Source: Massilia phosphatilytica
GTDB lineage: Bacteria; Pseudomonadota; Gammaproteobacteria; Burkholderiales; Burkholderiaceae_D
DNA length: 64,000 nucleotides
NCBI RefSeq assembly: GCF_002968015.1
Contig: NZ_PUIP01000003.1
Location: 310,001 to 374,000 of the forward strand
Direction of reading: 5' to 3'
In this document: in pieces, positions 15,016 to 23,423 of the stretch
How positions within the stretch are numbered: the first letter of the stretch is position 1
Layout: the number at the start of each line of letters is the position of its first letter
Notes under the pieces: model-generated
Databases searched by the model: none
What the model was told of the DNA's origin: nothing
Seen by the model: the letters and a program-made list of their open reading frames with translations, nothing else
Made by a program: the position numbers and the translations under genes

Positions 15016-16968
15016 TTATTGCACGATACGCACGACCGCGTTCTCCGACATCACGTAGATCGCGCCCTGGTCGTCCAACGCCAGGCCGTTGATGAGGTTC
15101 AGCGTGCCCGGCAGGTCGCCCGTCATGAGGCCGACCTGGTCGCGCCGCCCGGCGATGAGCTGGGCCTGGCCGCCCGCGAGGATCTTTTCCACGATGGCCG
15201 GCCGCGTGTAGCCGGGCGCCTGGTACAGGTTGCCCGCGGCGTCGACGGCCAGCAAACCGGCGTATTTCCCGCTCACGGGGATCGTCGACGGGCTGCCGTC
15301 CGCCGCCACTTTCACCACGGCGCTGTTGTTGGTCGTCGCGTAGACATTGCCTTGGCGGTCCGCCACGACACGCCACGGCTGCCGCGTGCCGTCGTCCTGC
15401 GGCACGGCGTACACGGTCGTGACGACGCCGGCGGGCGTCACTTTGCGGATGTGGTTTTCCAGCAGGTCCGGGATCGCTTCCGGCGCGGCACGGTGCGCGT
15501 AGCAGTCGAGCAGATAATAATTCCCGGTGCCGTCGTGCGTGACGCCGCAGACCTGCTCGAAACCCGCCTGGGCGCCCGTGCCGTCCGTCCAGCGCGGCAC
15601 CGTGGGCGACCCGGCCAGCGCACGCATCGTGCCGTTCTCGTCGACGAGGTAGACGACGTGGTTCGCCACGCCGACGATGCTGCCCTGGTGCGCCATGCCG
15701 CCCGCGAAATACGCGACCGGATTTCCGGCTGCGTCCCGTTCGGGCAGGTTCAATGTCGTCGCGACGCCGGCCCGCGTGATCTTGCGCACCTTGCCTTCCT
15801 GCACGACGTACAGGCTGTCCTTGCCGTCGAAGGTCAGGTCGACGGCGCCGTCGTTGAAGCGTGCCGCCGTGCCCGTTCCATCGACCTGTCCCCGTTGCGG
15901 CGCCCTGCCCGCCACGGTGGAGACGGCTCCGTCCGGCGCGACCTTGCGCACCGTCATGTTGGCGGAATCGGTCACGAACACGTCGCCCCCGTCATTCACG
16001 GCGATCTGCGCATCGCATTGATACGTCTCGCCGAAACTGGCCGCGCTGCCCGGGCCGTCGACGGAACCGCGGCGCGCGGCCGCGCCTGCCAGCACGCTCA
16101 CCTTACCCGCCGCGTCCGCCTTGTACAGCGCGCATTCGTGGAAACCGTACAGATTGCCGTTGCGGTCCGCGGCGACGGCCGTGCCCGCCGTCAGCGTCGT
16201 GTCCACGCGCGCGCCGGCCGGCGTCACCTTGCGGATCGGAGCATCCGACACCGCAATCACGAGGTTGCCCGCATTGTCGAACGCGAGTCCGGTCGGGTTC
16301 CGGCTGAGGCCGATCGGCATGCCCTGGTACTCGCCCGTCTTGTCGAACAGCGCGGCCGATGCGGCCCGGTGGATATGGACTTCGCCGGCGGCCGTCACGG
16401 TGCGGATCAGGGTGAGGTCCGCGACATAGATCAGCCCGGCACTATCGATGGCCAGCGCGCGCGGGTTCGTGAAGCGTGCCTGGGCGCCGGTGCCGTCGAC
16501 GGTCCCGTCCTCGTCGGCGCCGGCCAAGGTCGCCAGCGAGCCGTCCGGCGCGATGCGCACGATCCGGTTGCCGATGATGCCCACGAGGTTGCCGGCCCCG
16601 TCCAGCGCGAGCGCGCGCGGCGCCTCCTGGCCCCGCCAGCGGGTGCCGACGGTCATCGTGCCGCCGGTGCCCGGCGTGACCATACGGACGGACGCGCCGA
16701 AATCGCCGACATACAGCACGCCGGCGCGGTCCAGCGTGAGCGCCAGCGGGTCCTGGAAGCGCCCGACGGGGCCGTCCGCATCGCCCGACCCGCCGATCGC
16801 GCCGGCGAGCACGGTGATGCCCTTCGGCAGGGTCGTCGCGACGGGTGGCAGCGGCGTGCCGGCCTGCTGGCCCCCGCCGCCACCGCCGCCACCGCAGGCG
16901 GCCAGGACGAGCATCGTGATCAGGATTGCCACGCGCGGGCGGGCATGCAGAAACAGGGCGTTTTTCAT
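15016..16968 (-). CDS. NHL-repeat lipoprotein
   Basis: A 650-residue protein starting at 16968 with a lipoprotein signal: ITMLVLAAC (lipobox LAAC, Cys about residue 25) then a Gly run and a Thr/Pro linker. The body is a series of NHL-type beta-propeller blades of the form ALALDGAGNLVGI, ALAIDSAGLIYVAD, GLAFDNAGNLVIA, with recurring phrases VAGRAPQRGQVDGTGTAARF and LAGADEDGTVDGTGAQARF. Such proteins bind partners or glycans at the outer membrane; the substrate is unknown. No clear Shine-Dalgarno precedes the start. It is divergent from the antiporter across 174 bp. Confidence 0.8.
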   Translation of the reverse strand: MKNALFLHARPRVAILITMLVLAACGGGGGGGGQQAGTPLPPVATTLPKGITVLAGAIGGSGDADGPVGRFQDPLALTLDRAGVLYVGDFGASVRMVTPGTGGTMTVGTRWRGQEAPRALALDGAGNLVGIIGNRIVRIAPDGSLATLAGADEDGTVDGTGAQARFTNPRALAIDSAGLIYVADLTLIRTVTAAGEVHIHRAASAALFDKTGEYQGMPIGLSRNPTGLAFDNAGNLVIAVSDAPIRKVTPAGARVDTTLTAGTAVAADRNGNLYGFHECALYKADAAGKVSVLAGAAARRGSVDGPGSAASFGETYQCDAQIAVNDGGDVFVTDSANMTVRKVAPDGAVSTVAGRAPQRGQVDGTGTAARFNDGAVDLTFDGKDSLYVVQEGKVRKITRAGVATTLNLPERDAAGNPVAYFAGGMAHQGSIVGVANHVVYLVDENGTMRALAGSPTVPRWTDGTGAQAGFEQVCGVTHDGTGNYYLLDCYAHRAAPEAIPDLLENHIRKVTPAGVVTTVYAVPQDDGTRQPWRVVADRQGNVYATTNNSAVVKVAADGSPSTIPVSGKYAGLLAVDAAGNLYQAPGYTRPAIVEKILAGGQAQLIAGRRDQVGLMTGDLPGTLNLINGLALDDQGAIYVMSENAVVRIVQ

Positions 16969-17110
16969 GGTCGGGCGGGCGAGTCGAACGGTGGTGCGTG
17001 CAGGATACCGGTTAAATCCCGGCTGAAACTCACTGAATCCCACGTTGGTTTCCGAAGCTCATGAAATCCTTTTCATATGTTCAATTTCCCGTTACGATAG
17101 CACTTCGACC

Positions 17111-17128
17111 ATTACATAATTACGTAAT
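17111..17128. promoter_or_regulatory. Palindrome in the antiporter leader
   Basis: ATTACGTAAT (17119-17128) is a perfect 10-bp palindrome preceded by another ATTAC at 17111-17115. It lies immediately upstream of the AAAAAGGAGAC ribosome site of the antiporter, where a bound repressor would block transcription or translation start. Regulator unknown. Confidence 0.3.
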
Positions 17129-17142
17129 AAAAAAGGAGACAT

Positions 17143-18351
17143 ATGAGCACTACGGAAATCTTCCTGCTCGCGATGCTGATCATCTTTACCGTGCCGTACG
17201 CCATCTGGCGCCTCGGCCGGACGGATTACGTCGCGCCCCTCGTCATCGTCCAGATCATCATGGGCGTGGTGCTGGGTCCCGGCGTGCTGGGCGCGGCCTT
17301 CCCCGATTACCACAAGTTCGTGTTCAATCCGGACGTCGTGAAGACCCTGAACGGCATCGCGCAATGGGGCGTGATGCTGTTCGTGATGCTGGCCGGCGTA
17401 GAACTCGACCTGAAGAAGGTCTGGACCTACCGCCGCGAGAGCGCGACGACGGCCGGACTCGCGCTGGGCACGCCGCTGCTGTTCGGCTGCGCGGCCGCCG
17501 TGCTGCTGATGGGCTATCCGGGCTGGATGGGCGCGAAGGCGGCGGCGTGGCAGTTCACCTTGGGCACGGGCATGGCCTGCGCCGTGACGGCGCTACCGAT
17601 CCTCGTGCTGCTGATGCAAAAACTCGATATCCTGCGCCTGCCGATGGGCCAGCGCATCCTGCGTTACGGCAGCCTGGACGACGTCGCCATCTGGGGCGTA
17701 CTTGCCATCATCCTGCTGGACTGGGAACGCATCGGCCGCCAGCTCGGCTTCCTCGTCGCGTTCGCCGTGCTGACGTTCGTGTTCCGCCGCCTGATGGCGC
17801 GCCTCGGCCGGAGCGATCGCTGGTATGTGGCGCTGATCTGGCTGATCGCCTGCGCGTTCGGCGCCGACTGGGCCGGCCTGCATTTCATGGTCGGCGCGTT
17901 CCTGGCCGGCGTCGTGATGGACGCCGACTGGTTCGGGCAGGAACAGCTCGACACGCTCTTCGAGAACGTGCTGCTGGTGTTGATGCCCGTATTCTTCCTC
18001 AGCACCGGCCTGCGCACCAAGTGGGACCTGGGCGGCTACGCCGTATTCTTCGCCGCCGGCCTGCTGCTGTTCGCCTCCGTCGGCGGCAAGCTGGCCGGCG
18101 CCCACGTCGCAGGGAAGATCCTGAAATGGAAGGACGGCGAAGCGTCCATCATCGGCTGGCTGCTCCAGACCAAGGGCCTCATCGAGATAATCTTCGCCAA
18201 CATCCTGCTCGACAAGCAGATCATCACGAGCGAGACGTTCACGGCGCTCCTTTTGATGGCCGTCGGCAGTACAATGCTGACCGTCCCGGTCGTGCATCCG
18301 AAACTGAATCGCGTGCAGCACCGCGGACTGGTGAATCAGGCCAGTTCCTGA
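17143..18351 (+). CDS. Cation/proton antiporter, CPA2 family
   Basis: A 402-residue inner-membrane protein with about 12 hydrophobic helices, opening TTEIFLLAMLIIFTVPYAIW. The broken-helix region GSLDDVAIWGVLA carries the paired acidic residues used for ion exchange in NhaA/NapA-like CPA2 carriers, and MLFVMLAGVELDLKKVW is a typical family loop. There is no C-terminal TrkA-N nucleotide domain, unlike Kef channels. A strong ribosome site stands 5 bases ahead. It should exchange Na+ or K+ for protons. The KfrA-like gene follows 26 bp downstream. Confidence 0.85.
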   Translation: MSTTEIFLLAMLIIFTVPYAIWRLGRTDYVAPLVIVQIIMGVVLGPGVLGAAFPDYHKFVFNPDVVKTLNGIAQWGVMLFVMLAGVELDLKKVWTYRRESATTAGLALGTPLLFGCAAAVLLMGYPGWMGAKAAAWQFTLGTGMACAVTALPILVLLMQKLDILRLPMGQRILRYGSLDDVAIWGVLAIILLDWERIGRQLGFLVAFAVLTFVFRRLMARLGRSDRWYVALIWLIACAFGADWAGLHFMVGAFLAGVVMDADWFGQEQLDTLFENVLLVLMPVFFLSTGLRTKWDLGGYAVFFAAGLLLFASVGGKLAGAHVAGKILKWKDGEASIIGWLLQTKGLIEIIFANILLDKQIITSETFTALLLMAVGSTMLTVPVVHPKLNRVQHRGLVNQASS

Positions 18352-18377
18352 TCGGTGTCGACGAAGGTGGAGTACAC

Positions 18378-18923
18378 ATGGCGCGCAGCGGACTCACGAA
18401 ATCACAGGTCAGGGAAGCCCGCGACCGGCTGCTGGCGGAGGGACGCCATCCCTCCGTCGACGCCGTGCGCCATGCGCTGGGCGACAGCGGCTCCAAGTCG
18501 ACCATCCACAAATACCTCAAGGAGTTGCGGGCGGAAGATGGCGCGGCGGACGACGTGCCGGGCCTGCGCCGCGAGGACACGGCCCACGCCCTGCACGCCC
18601 TTGTCGATGAGGTGGCCGACCGCCTGCACGCCGGCTTCGACGAGCGCATGCGCATGCTGCGCGCCGCCCACGACCAGGCACTCCAGGAGCGCGACCGCGA
18701 ACTGGCGGAACTGCGCAGCACCGTCGCCACGCTGACCGCCCGCGTCAGGCAGCTGGAACTGGAAGCGCAGTTCGGCGTCGACGAGTCGCCCCTGCGCCAC
18801 TGGCAGGACCGCCCCGGCGCGCCGGGCGGCTTCGGCCACTTCGACAACAGCCTGCTGAACTCGCGCTCCAGCGTGCGCGACATCTCTCCCTTCGACCTGA
18901 TCCGCGCCGCCGCCCGTTCGTGA
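18378..18923 (+). CDS. KfrA-type DNA-binding protein
   Basis: A 181-residue protein. Residues 1-50 (LTKSQVREARDRLLAEGRHPSVDAVRHALG then SKSTIHKYLKELR) match the KfrA N-terminal DNA-binding helix-turn-helix known from plasmid partition regions. About 75-140 is a heptad-rich coiled coil (EVADRLHAGFDERMRMLRAA, QERDRELAELRSTVATL). The tail ends DISPFDLIRAAARS. ATG 18378 follows GGTGGAG. KfrA proteins are best known from plasmids, but short relatives occur on chromosomes as regulators. Its place behind the antiporter suggests it is co-transcribed and may regulate locally. Confidence 0.75.
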   Translation: MARSGLTKSQVREARDRLLAEGRHPSVDAVRHALGDSGSKSTIHKYLKELRAEDGAADDVPGLRREDTAHALHALVDEVADRLHAGFDERMRMLRAAHDQALQERDRELAELRSTVATLTARVRQLELEAQFGVDESPLRHWQDRPGAPGGFGHFDNSLLNSRSSVRDISPFDLIRAAARS

Positions 18924-18990
18924 TCGCCACCGCACGGAAGCCCCGCCGCGGACGTGCTACAAAGGCAGGCCACGAACCGGAGAACGAACG

Positions 18991-19251
18991 ATGCTAAAAC
19001 TGGACAACATGGACCGCGCGCGGATCGACCGGCTCGGCGCACTGGCGGCGCACGCCGTCGAACACGCACTGGCGTCCGGCCTCGCCTGGGACGACGCCAT
19101 CCTCGCCTTCGGCATCGCCGCCAGGGCCATGGCGATGAAGGCGTCCGACCAGGGCCTCGGCACGCCCGAACAATGCGCCGCGCTGGCCGAGCGCCGCCTG
19201 AAATCCGGCATGACCCAGAGCGCCGACGTGTTGCGCGCGTGGCTGGGGTGA
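18991..19251 (+). CDS. Small helical hypothetical protein
   Basis: An 86-residue, mainly helical and Ala-rich protein (HAVEHALASGLAWDDAILAF, CAALAERRLKSGMTQ). A GGAGAACG ribosome site precedes ATG 18991. I recognise no family. Its stop overlaps the GTG start of the ABC ATPase by the GTGA arrangement, so it is translationally coupled to the transporter and may be a partner or regulator of it. Confidence 0.6.
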   Translation: MLKLDNMDRARIDRLGALAAHAVEHALASGLAWDDAILAFGIAARAMAMKASDQGLGTPEQCAALAERRLKSGMTQSADVLRAWLG

Positions 19252-19859
19252 GCGCGGCGGTCCTTTTGTCCGTACGCGATCTGCGCTCGCCATTCGGCGG
19301 CCCATTCACGTTCGACGTGCACGCGGGCGAATGCATCGCCATCCAGGGGCCGTCCGGCGCCGGTAAAAGCGTCCTGCTGCGCATGCTGGCCGACCTCGAC
19401 CCGCACGCGGGCGACGCCCTGCTCGACGGCCGGCCCGCATCCGCGCTGTCCGCCCCGGACTGGCGCGCCGCCGTCGTCTACCAGGCCGCCGAACCGGCAT
19501 GGTGGGAAGCGACGGCCGGCGCGCACTTTGCCGCGTCCGACCCAGCGTTCGTCGCCGCCACGCTGGGGGCACTGGGCCTGTCCCCCGCACTGCTGGACAC
19601 CGACATCGAGCGCCTGTCGACGGGCGAACGCCAGCGCCTCGCCCTCGTCCGCTCGCTGGCCCGGCGCCCGCGCGTGCTGCTGCTCGACGAACCGACGGCC
19701 GCCCTCGATCCGGACGCCGTCGCGCGCGTGGAGGCGCTGCTGCGGGCGCAGCTGGCGAACGGCATGGCCGTGCTGATCGTCACGCACGCGGGCGAACAGG
19801 CGCGCCGCCTCGCCCAGCGCATCTTCCGGCTCGAGCAAGGCAAGCTGGCGGCACCATGA
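19248..19859 (+). CDS. fetA: ABC transporter ATP-binding protein (FetA-like)
   Basis: A 203-residue ATPase starting at GTG 19248. Walker A GPSGAGKS is at 34-41, the signature LSTGE at 123-127 and Walker B VLLLDEP at 143-149, followed by the H-loop VTHAGE. With the overlapping permease gene it forms the two-gene FetAB (YbbL/YbbM) system, which in Escherichia coli exports iron and protects against oxidative stress. The upstream small gene overlaps by 4 bp and the permease by 4 bp, so the three are coupled. The metal is inferred from the family. Confidence 0.8.
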   Translation: MSAAVLLSVRDLRSPFGGPFTFDVHAGECIAIQGPSGAGKSVLLRMLADLDPHAGDALLDGRPASALSAPDWRAAVVYQAAEPAWWEATAGAHFAASDPAFVAATLGALGLSPALLDTDIERLSTGERQRLALVRSLARRPRVLLLDEPTAALDPDAVARVEALLRAQLANGMAVLIVTHAGEQARRLAQRIFRLEQGKLAAP

Positions 19860-20650
19860 ATGCGATCCACCTGGGCACCTGGGACCTGCTCGCGGCCGCG
19901 CTCCTGATCGTGCTGGACGCCGCGCTGTCGCTCGCGCTGGGCCTCGGGCTGCACCGCCAGATCCTCGTCGCGGCCGTGCGCATGGTGGCGCAACTGACGA
20001 TCGTCGGCCTCGTGCTGCGCCACGTGTTCGCCACGAGCTCCGCGGTCGCCACCCTGGCCGTCGTCCTGTTCATGATCGCCGCCGCCGCGCGCGAGGTCGC
20101 GACCCGGCCGACGCAGCGCCTGAAGCGCCACATGAATTACCGGATCAGCGCCGCCGTCGTGTCCTGCGCCGGCGTCGCCACCGTGCTGCTGGCCCTGACG
20201 ACGGCCGTGCGCCCCACGCCCTGGTACGAACCGCGCTACGCGATCCCGCTGATGGGCATCGTCCTCGGCAGCGTGCTGAATGCCGCCAGCCTCGCGCTGG
20301 ACGGCATCCTCGACGGCGTCGTGCGCGAGCGCGCCCGCATCGAAGCGCGGCTCGCGCTCGGCACGCCGTTCCGCGAGGCCATCGGCCCGCTCGTGCGCAA
20401 CGCGACGCGGCGCGGCATGATCCCCGTCGCGAACCAGATGTCGGCCGCCGGCATCATCACCCTGCCCGGCATCATGACGGGCCAGCTGCTGGCGGGCATG
20501 GATCCGGTCGACGCCGTCAAATACCAGATCCTGCTGATGTTCCTGCTGGCCGGCGCGAGCGGCCTCGCATCGGTCGGCGCCGCCCTGCTGGCCGTGCGCG
20601 CCCTCAGCGACGACCGGCAGCGGCTGCGCGTCGACCGCTTGCGGCCTTAG
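19856..20650 (+). CDS. fetB: ABC transporter permease (FetB/YbbM-like)
   Basis: A 264-residue integral membrane protein with about seven helices. The start overlaps the ATPase stop (ATGA), and the frame is open far upstream without protein character. Family hallmarks are the conserved cytoplasmic region RIEARLALGTPFREAIGPLV and the following GMIPVANQMSAAGIITLPG, which are the YbbM/FetB signature. It should form the membrane pore of an iron-export ABC transporter. Its stop overlaps that of the convergent methyltransferase by 4 bp. Confidence 0.85.
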   Translation: MNAIHLGTWDLLAAALLIVLDAALSLALGLGLHRQILVAAVRMVAQLTIVGLVLRHVFATSSAVATLAVVLFMIAAAAREVATRPTQRLKRHMNYRISAAVVSCAGVATVLLALTTAVRPTPWYEPRYAIPLMGIVLGSVLNAASLALDGILDGVVRERARIEARLALGTPFREAIGPLVRNATRRGMIPVANQMSAAGIITLPGIMTGQLLAGMDPVDAVKYQILLMFLLAGASGLASVGAALLAVRALSDDRQRLRVDRLRP

Positions 20651-21408
20651 ACCGGACGGGCCGCGATCAGCGCCGTGTCGACGGTGAAGCTGCCGTCGGC
20701 CCCGATCTGGAAATACTCCCTCACCTCGCTCGCTGCGCGCGCATGCAGGGACCGGAGCGCGGCGACGTGGACATCGGGCGTGCGCATCCGCGCGATCCAC
20801 GGGCCGAATTCCAGGCGCAGCCTGTACGTGACCACGTCGTCCACCGCGAAGCCGACGGACGCCAGCGTCGCCTTCCATTCCTCCACCGACGCGTTGCGCA
20901 CGTGCGACGGGTCGCGCAGCAACTCGAGCGTCTGCAACCACGTATCCAGCAGCGGCACGCCGGGCGACACGACGTCCATGAACAATGCGAGGCCATCCGG
21001 CTTCACGACGCGCCGCATCTGCGCGAGCCCGGCGCGGAACGCGCCCCAGTGATGCGCGCTGTAGCGGGTGGCGACGACGTCGAACGACGCATCCGGACAA
21101 GGCAATGCCTCGGCCGCGCCCTGCTTCGTCACGACATTGTCCAGGCCGCGCTTGCGGGCTTCCGCGGTGACCGTGTCCAGCATCGCGGCAGACAGGTCGT
21201 ACGCGACCACCTTCCCAACCTTGCCCGCCATGCGGAACGCCACGTGGCCGCCGCCGCAGCCCATGTCCAGCGCGACGGCATCCGGCCGGTGGCCGATCAG
21301 GTCCGCCATCCGTTCCAGGTCCGCGCCGGCCGCGTGCACGGCGCTGGTGAGATAGGCCTCGGCGCGGGAATCGTATTGGTCGAGGACGGTGGCATCGTGG
21401 TTGTACAT
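20647..21408 (-). CDS. SAM-dependent class I methyltransferase
   Basis: A 253-residue methyltransferase of the UbiE/Methyltransf_11 type. Motif I VALDMGCGGGHVAF lies at about residues 44-57, the acidic residue after strand 2 is in VVAYDLSAAML, and motif II/III follow (ASFDVVATRYSAHHW; RVVKPDGLALFMDV). ATG 21408 is chosen for the CTGGAGCGAAC ribosome site; another in-frame ATG lies 30 bp upstream. The Ser-Ala-His-His-Trp stretch is usual in small-molecule methyltransferases. It is divergent from an MmyB-type regulator, which likely controls it. Substrate unknown. Confidence 0.8.
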   Translation of the reverse strand: MYNHDATVLDQYDSRAEAYLTSAVHAAGADLERMADLIGHRPDAVALDMGCGGGHVAFRMAGKVGKVVAYDLSAAMLDTVTAEARKRGLDNVVTKQGAAEALPCPDASFDVVATRYSAHHWGAFRAGLAQMRRVVKPDGLALFMDVVSPGVPLLDTWLQTLELLRDPSHVRNASVEEWKATLASVGFAVDDVVTYRLRLEFGPWIARMRTPDVHVAALRSLHARAASEVREYFQIGADGSFTVDTALIAARPV

Positions 21409-21454
21409 GTTCGCTCCAGGTTTTTGGTGTGGATTCATTGTCGACGAGACTTTT

Positions 21455-21491
21455 TCCTGTTACAAGGAGCCTGTTTATCCTGGTATAAGGA
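21455..21491. promoter_or_regulatory. Paired operator in the methyltransferase/regulator gap
   Basis: TCCTGTTACAAGGA (21455-21468) and TCCTGGTATAAGGA (21478-21491) are two copies of a TCCT-N6-AGGA element, 23 bp apart start to start, about two helical turns. The second includes the Shine-Dalgarno of the regulator gene. Bound regulator would thus shut off its own gene and could control the divergent methyltransferase. Confidence 0.5.
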
Positions 21492-21496
21492 GCACC

Positions 21497-22294
21497 ATGA
21501 CCGATACCCACCGGCGCCAGATGCTTGGCGCCTTCATCCGCGCCCACCGCGCGCGCCTGACGCCGGCCAGGGCGGGCACACGCCGCCGCACGCCCGGCCT
21601 CAGGCGTGAAGAACTGGCAGATGCCGCCGGCCTCGGCGTCACATGGATCACGTGGCTGGAACAGGGCCGCGACGTGCAACCGTCCGTGGCGGCGCTGTCG
21701 CGCCTGGCCGAGGCGCTGCAATTGTCTCCGGCCGAGCGGGCATCGTTGTTCGACCTCGCCGGCAAGAAGGATCCGCGCGCGGTGTCCGATCACGTCGATG
21801 ACCTCTCCCCGGCGCTGCTGGCACTGCCGCACCTGATGTCCGCGCCGGCCTACCTGCTGGATCACACGTGGACGGCACGCGCGTGGAACGGTGCCGCCGC
21901 CGCGCTGTTCGTCGGCTGGCTGGACGCGGACGCGCCCGACCGCAACCTGCTCCGCTACGTCTTCCTGCATCCCGCCGCCCGGGAACTCATCGTGGACTGG
22001 GAGAATCGGGCCCGGCGGCTGGCGGCGGAATTCCGGGCCGACTTCCACCGACGGCCGGCGGACGACGCCATGCAGGCGCTGGTCGAACAACTGCGCCAGG
22101 ACAGCGCGTTGTTCGCGCAGTGCTGGGACAAGCAGGACGTGCTGCACCGGGAGGGCGGGGAGCGGCGGTTCCGGCATCCCGTCAGAGGGGAACTCGGGTT
22201 CGTGCAGACCACGTTGCTGGTAGCACTGCAGATGGAGATCAAGCTGGTATGCCTGGCCGGGGAACCTGGTGCGTCGACGCCGGTCGATAGCTAA
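21497..22294 (+). CDS. XRE-family regulator with MmyB-like ligand domain
   Basis: A 265-residue protein. Residues 1-80 form an XRE helix-turn-helix with the telltale RTPGLRREELADAAGLGVTW and LEQGRDVQPS. The remainder (from about 95) is the MmyB-like PAS-type domain with SAPAYLLDHTWTARAWNGAA and ADFHRRPADDAMQALVEQL, thought to bind fatty-acid-like or other small ligands. ATG 21497 follows AAGGAGC. It is divergent from the methyltransferase gene, the standard arrangement for this family, where the regulator represses an adjacent oxidoreductase or methyltransferase. Confidence 0.85.
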   Translation: MTDTHRRQMLGAFIRAHRARLTPARAGTRRRTPGLRREELADAAGLGVTWITWLEQGRDVQPSVAALSRLAEALQLSPAERASLFDLAGKKDPRAVSDHVDDLSPALLALPHLMSAPAYLLDHTWTARAWNGAAAALFVGWLDADAPDRNLLRYVFLHPAARELIVDWENRARRLAAEFRADFHRRPADDAMQALVEQLRQDSALFAQCWDKQDVLHREGGERRFRHPVRGELGFVQTTLLVALQMEIKLVCLAGEPGASTPVDS

Positions 22295-22318
22295 TGTGAT
22301 CGACGGCTGGAGGTGCGC

Positions 22319-23317
22319 ATGGACGGCGACGCCACGGATACCTTCGACGTTGCCCGACTGGTGCACGGCTTCCGCCCCCCGCCGCAACCCGCCACGGGCC
22401 TCGACGACGTCCAACTGGCTGCGGCAGACAGGCGCATGCGGCACTGGCGCGACCCGGCCGGCGGCCCGCTGGTCCCCGGCTCGGACCGTCATGCCGACGC
22501 CACGTGCCGCATGTTCCGCGACACCTTCAACCCCTACCGCCCCGCCGTGCTGGACTGGCCCGTGCTGGAACCGGCGGTGCGCGACCGCATCGTCGCGCTG
22601 CCGATCTGGGACATCGCCGTCCAGACGGAAGGCAAGGCGCGCCTGCGCATGGCGGCCTATGCCGGCACCCTGCGCGATCCCGGCATGCGCGACGCGCTCG
22701 CGCTGAACGCATGGGAAGAACAGCGCCACAAGGACGTGCTGGCGCGCCTGGTCGCGGCCTACGGCATCGAACTCGCGCCCGAACCCGTCCAGCACCCGCC
22801 CCGGGACCCGGAGTGGGCCTACCTCGTCACCGGCTACAGCGAATGCATCGACAGTTTTTTCGCGTTCGGCCTGTTCGCACTCGCGCGGCGTTCCGGCCTG
22901 TTCCCGCCGGCCCTCGTCGACACGTTCGAGCCCGTCATGCAGGAAGAGTGCCGGCACATCCTCCTGTTCGCCAACTGGGCCGCCTGGCACCGCGCCAGGC
23001 TTTCCTTCCTGCGCCGCGTACGCTTCGAAGCGAAGGTGGCCGCGGTCTGGGCATTCCTCGCGTGGGAGCGCGTCGGCCTGGCACGCGCCATCGACGCGGA
23101 CGGTGGCGCATGCGCGCAGGACAATAATTTCACGCTGCACGGCGCGCGAACGGTGGCGGACGACAGAGTCGGTGTCTGTCGCCTGCTCGCGCTGTGCCTC
23201 GCAGAAAACGACCGGCGCTTTGCCGGGTATGATGAACGGCTGCTACGTCCCCGCACCGTGCCGCGCCTGGCCCGGCTCGTGCTGCGGCTGGCCAAACCGT
23301 TCGGTTGGCGACGCTGA
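22319..23317 (+). CDS. Ferritin-like di-iron protein
   Basis: A 332-residue protein I cannot name. It contains two ExxH motifs in the right order for a ferritin-like four-helix di-iron centre: EQRH in NAWEEQRHKDVL and ECRH in VMQEECRHILLF, with further candidate Glu ligands in QTEGKARLRMAA and SGYSECIDSFFAFG. That is the pattern of COQ7/rubrerythrin-like and fatty-acyl oxygenases. ATG 22319 is chosen over GTG 22313 because TGGAGG lies at the right distance. It lies alone downstream of the MmyB regulator. An oxygenase or oxidase activity is inferred only from the ligand pattern. Confidence 0.6.
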   Translation: MDGDATDTFDVARLVHGFRPPPQPATGLDDVQLAAADRRMRHWRDPAGGPLVPGSDRHADATCRMFRDTFNPYRPAVLDWPVLEPAVRDRIVALPIWDIAVQTEGKARLRMAAYAGTLRDPGMRDALALNAWEEQRHKDVLARLVAAYGIELAPEPVQHPPRDPEWAYLVTGYSECIDSFFAFGLFALARRSGLFPPALVDTFEPVMQEECRHILLFANWAAWHRARLSFLRRVRFEAKVAAVWAFLAWERVGLARAIDADGGACAQDNNFTLHGARTVADDRVGVCRLLALCLAENDRRFAGYDERLLRPRTVPRLARLVLRLAKPFGWRR

Positions 23318-23423
23318 GGTTACTCCGGACTGATTGCTTGCCCTCCGCTCCCGATCATGACTGACAGGAAGCCTGCTATGCTGCTCGGCAATACGCCCCA
23401 CCGGACGAGTCAAAAGAATAGAG

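Noticed and set aside
15019..17064. 681-residue plus-strand frame
   Set aside because: Antisense of the NHL lipoprotein, which has a lipobox and propeller repeats in the true frame.
19478..23140. 1220-residue open frame on the minus strand
   Set aside because: Runs through fetA, fetB, the methyltransferase, regulator and ferritin-like genes in wrong frames. No protein character.
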